In this document: piece by piece, positions 63,200 to 64,000 of the stretch
Layout of the letters: each line of letters opens with the position of its first letter
Numbering within the stretch: the stretch's first letter is position 1
NCBI RefSeq assembly: GCF_000373245.1
Contig: NZ_KB890754.1
Location: 179,635 to 243,634, forward strand
Length of the DNA stretch: 64,000 nt
Reading direction: 5' to 3'
Source of the DNA: Echinicola pacifica DSM 19836
GTDB taxonomy: Bacteria; Bacteroidota; Bacteroidia; Cytophagales; Cyclobacteriaceae
Notes under the pieces: generated by a model
The model's database searches: none
What the model was told of the DNA's origin: nothing
The model's input: only the letters and a program-made list of their open reading frames with translations
Translations under genes and position numbers: made by a program

Positions 63200-63693
63200 T
63201 AGTGGAATAGGGCTTTGCCAAAGGCAGGTGATAATGGGCTGGAAAAGGGAGTAAAAGGGAGTAGTGGCAGGTAGATACTCTGCTGTCAGGAGGACCGGGA
63301 CTTCGACAAACTTGTATAGATTACCAATTTTAGATTTTGATCTCAAAATTTTTTCTCTAAAAATCATGCATAATACTCCCTGAAAACGGCCTTGAATGGG
63401 TTTTTAAGCATTGTTAACATTTGTACCCCATCAAATAAACATTTCATCACCCTGATATTTTTTCCTTCATGGTACATTAGATTAGGAAATTAACCTAAAC
63501 CCAATATGCAGAACATAACCGAACGAATTCTCCCGAGGATTGGCTATACTTCAGTCCTTTCTAATGTCTTACTTTATATGTTTCCGATGAGGCATCTCCA
63601 GATAGCGAGATGTATATCGGTGAATCGTGAGTGTGAAGCCAGACCTTCTTATTCTCCCACTGAAATTTCTAATACCTATTACACCTATTGAAT
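63200..63693. other. Leader region of the second susC
   Basis: About 490 bases between the HTCS stop and the terminator hairpin. A partial promoter, TACATTAG (about 63473-63480, one mismatch to TANNTTTG), precedes a leader transcript. A 61-codon ATG frame (63506-63691) ends just before the terminator hairpin; its composition is not convincing as a protein but its position is notable. Confidence 0.4.
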
Positions 63694-63731
63694 AAGTGTT
63701 TCTGGCAGCGCTATGTCAGGGACACTTTTTT
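63694..63731 (+). terminator. Intrinsic terminator in the susC leader
   Basis: An 11-bp stem AAGTGTTTCTG/CAGGGACACTT (two G-U pairs) with a 12-base loop is followed by six T. It ends 36 bases before the susC start codon, leaving no room for an ordinary promoter after it; susC transcription from upstream must read through it. Confidence 0.75.
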
Positions 63732-63767
63732 CCATTTTAATAACCCAATAAATAAACCTGATAAATT

Positions 63768-64000
63768 ATGAAAAAATGCTTACTGCTAGGGTTTCTGTTG
63801 TTATTGACAGGAATCACTTACGCTCAGGTCACGGTGACCGGTAAGGTGAGCTCGGCCAAAGGAGGGGAAGCCATCCCCGGGGTCAGCATCCTGATCAAAG
63901 GGACCACCAAAGGCGTGACCACCAACCTGGAAGGGAATTATACTATCACGGTAAATTCTGAGGATGAGCTAATCTATCGCTCCCTCGGGTATGCTACTCA
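63768..64000 (+). CDS. SusC/RagA-family TonB-linked outer-membrane protein (cut by the window edge)
   Basis: Only 77 codons are visible. The start ATG at 63768 gives a signal peptide MKKCLLLGFLLLLTGITYAQ. The mature N terminus is the carboxypeptidase-D-like domain of SusC (VTVTGKVSSAKGGEAIPGVSILIKGTTKGVTTNLEGNYTITV), with the IPGVSILIKGT and GNY motifs of the family. The rest, including the plug and barrel, lies beyond the edge. A susD and glycan-degrading enzymes are expected downstream but cannot be seen. The HTCS gene upstream probably regulates it. Confidence 0.93.
   Translation, partial: MKKCLLLGFLLLLTGITYAQVTVTGKVSSAKGGEAIPGVSILIKGTTKGVTTNLEGNYTITVNSEDELIYRSLGYAT

Noticed and set aside
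63506-63691. 61-codon frame before susC as an ordinary protein gene
   Set aside because: Composition is not protein-like and it sits in a leader directly before a terminator; kept only as part of the leader finding.
1-64000. tRNA, rRNA, CRISPR array, insertion sequence, prophage or restriction system
   Set aside because: Reading both strands by eye showed no T-loop-like tRNA sequence, no regular spacer array, no transposase or integrase and no phage genes.

Overview
The window looks like a chromosomal segment of a Bacteroidota bacterium, most likely order Cytophagales (Cyclobacteriaceae-like; the family is an inference). The signs are a SusC/SusD pair, a one-protein hybrid two-component regulator (HTCS) next to a second SusC gene, OMP_b-brl_3-type and LytTR regulatory genes, almost no Shine-Dalgarno sequences, and promoters of the Bacteroidota type (TTTG, about 19 bases, TANNTTTG), the clearest in front of smc. 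I see no tRNA, rRNA, CRISPR array, insertion sequence or prophage.

Layout. 1-11 kb is mostly housekeeping: smc (runs off the left edge), a small membrane-anchored protein, ffh, a short-form 2-isopropylmalate synthase, a 521-residue helical protein, a guanine-deaminase-like enzyme and a 77-residue protein. 11-16 kb holds a LytS/LytTR two-component pair divergent from a TonB-dependent-type outer-membrane protein, with helically phased repeats between them. 16-26 kb holds a YedI-type membrane protein, a tightly overlapping YHYH/MORN/Sco lipoprotein operon, a divergent LysR-mdaB pair with a perfect operator palindrome, a PagL-like protein, MepB, an SDR enzyme, a degraded hydrolase gene and a DJ-1/PfpI lipoprotein. 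26-31 kb is a SusC/SusD pair with no enzymes beside it. 32-47 kb is a mixed metabolic stretch: pyruvate dehydrogenase E1 beta, succinate-semialdehyde dehydrogenase, phosphoesterase, EcsC, exonuclease, SRPBCC, PI-PLC-like, purple-acid-phosphatase-like, orphan response regulator, topoisomerase III, YchJ, a thioredoxin-reductase-like enzyme and HPP.

47-50 kb is a four-gene ABC transporter/GntR operon with a clear operator. 50.5-52 kb is a lipoprotein with a DUF2135-like end. 52.5-58.8 kb is a seven-gene cobalamin salvage operon (btuB, CWC/DUF5522 protein, cobU, Dph6-like ATPase, cobT, cobS, cobC) behind a well-preserved cobalamin riboswitch: BtuB brings corrinoid across the outer membrane, CobU activates cobinamide, CobT activates the lower base, CobS joins them and CobC removes the phosphate. 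59-64 kb is the start of a polysaccharide utilisation locus: an HTCS sensor/regulator followed by a SusC gene that is cut by the right edge. A canonical intrinsic terminator sits in the leader just before that susC.

The most interesting observations are the phased repeats beside the LytTR pair, the YHYH/MORN/Sco operon, the attenuator-like leader of the distal susC, the two uncharacterised proteins inside the B12 operon, and several perfect palindromes or direct repeats that look like operators.
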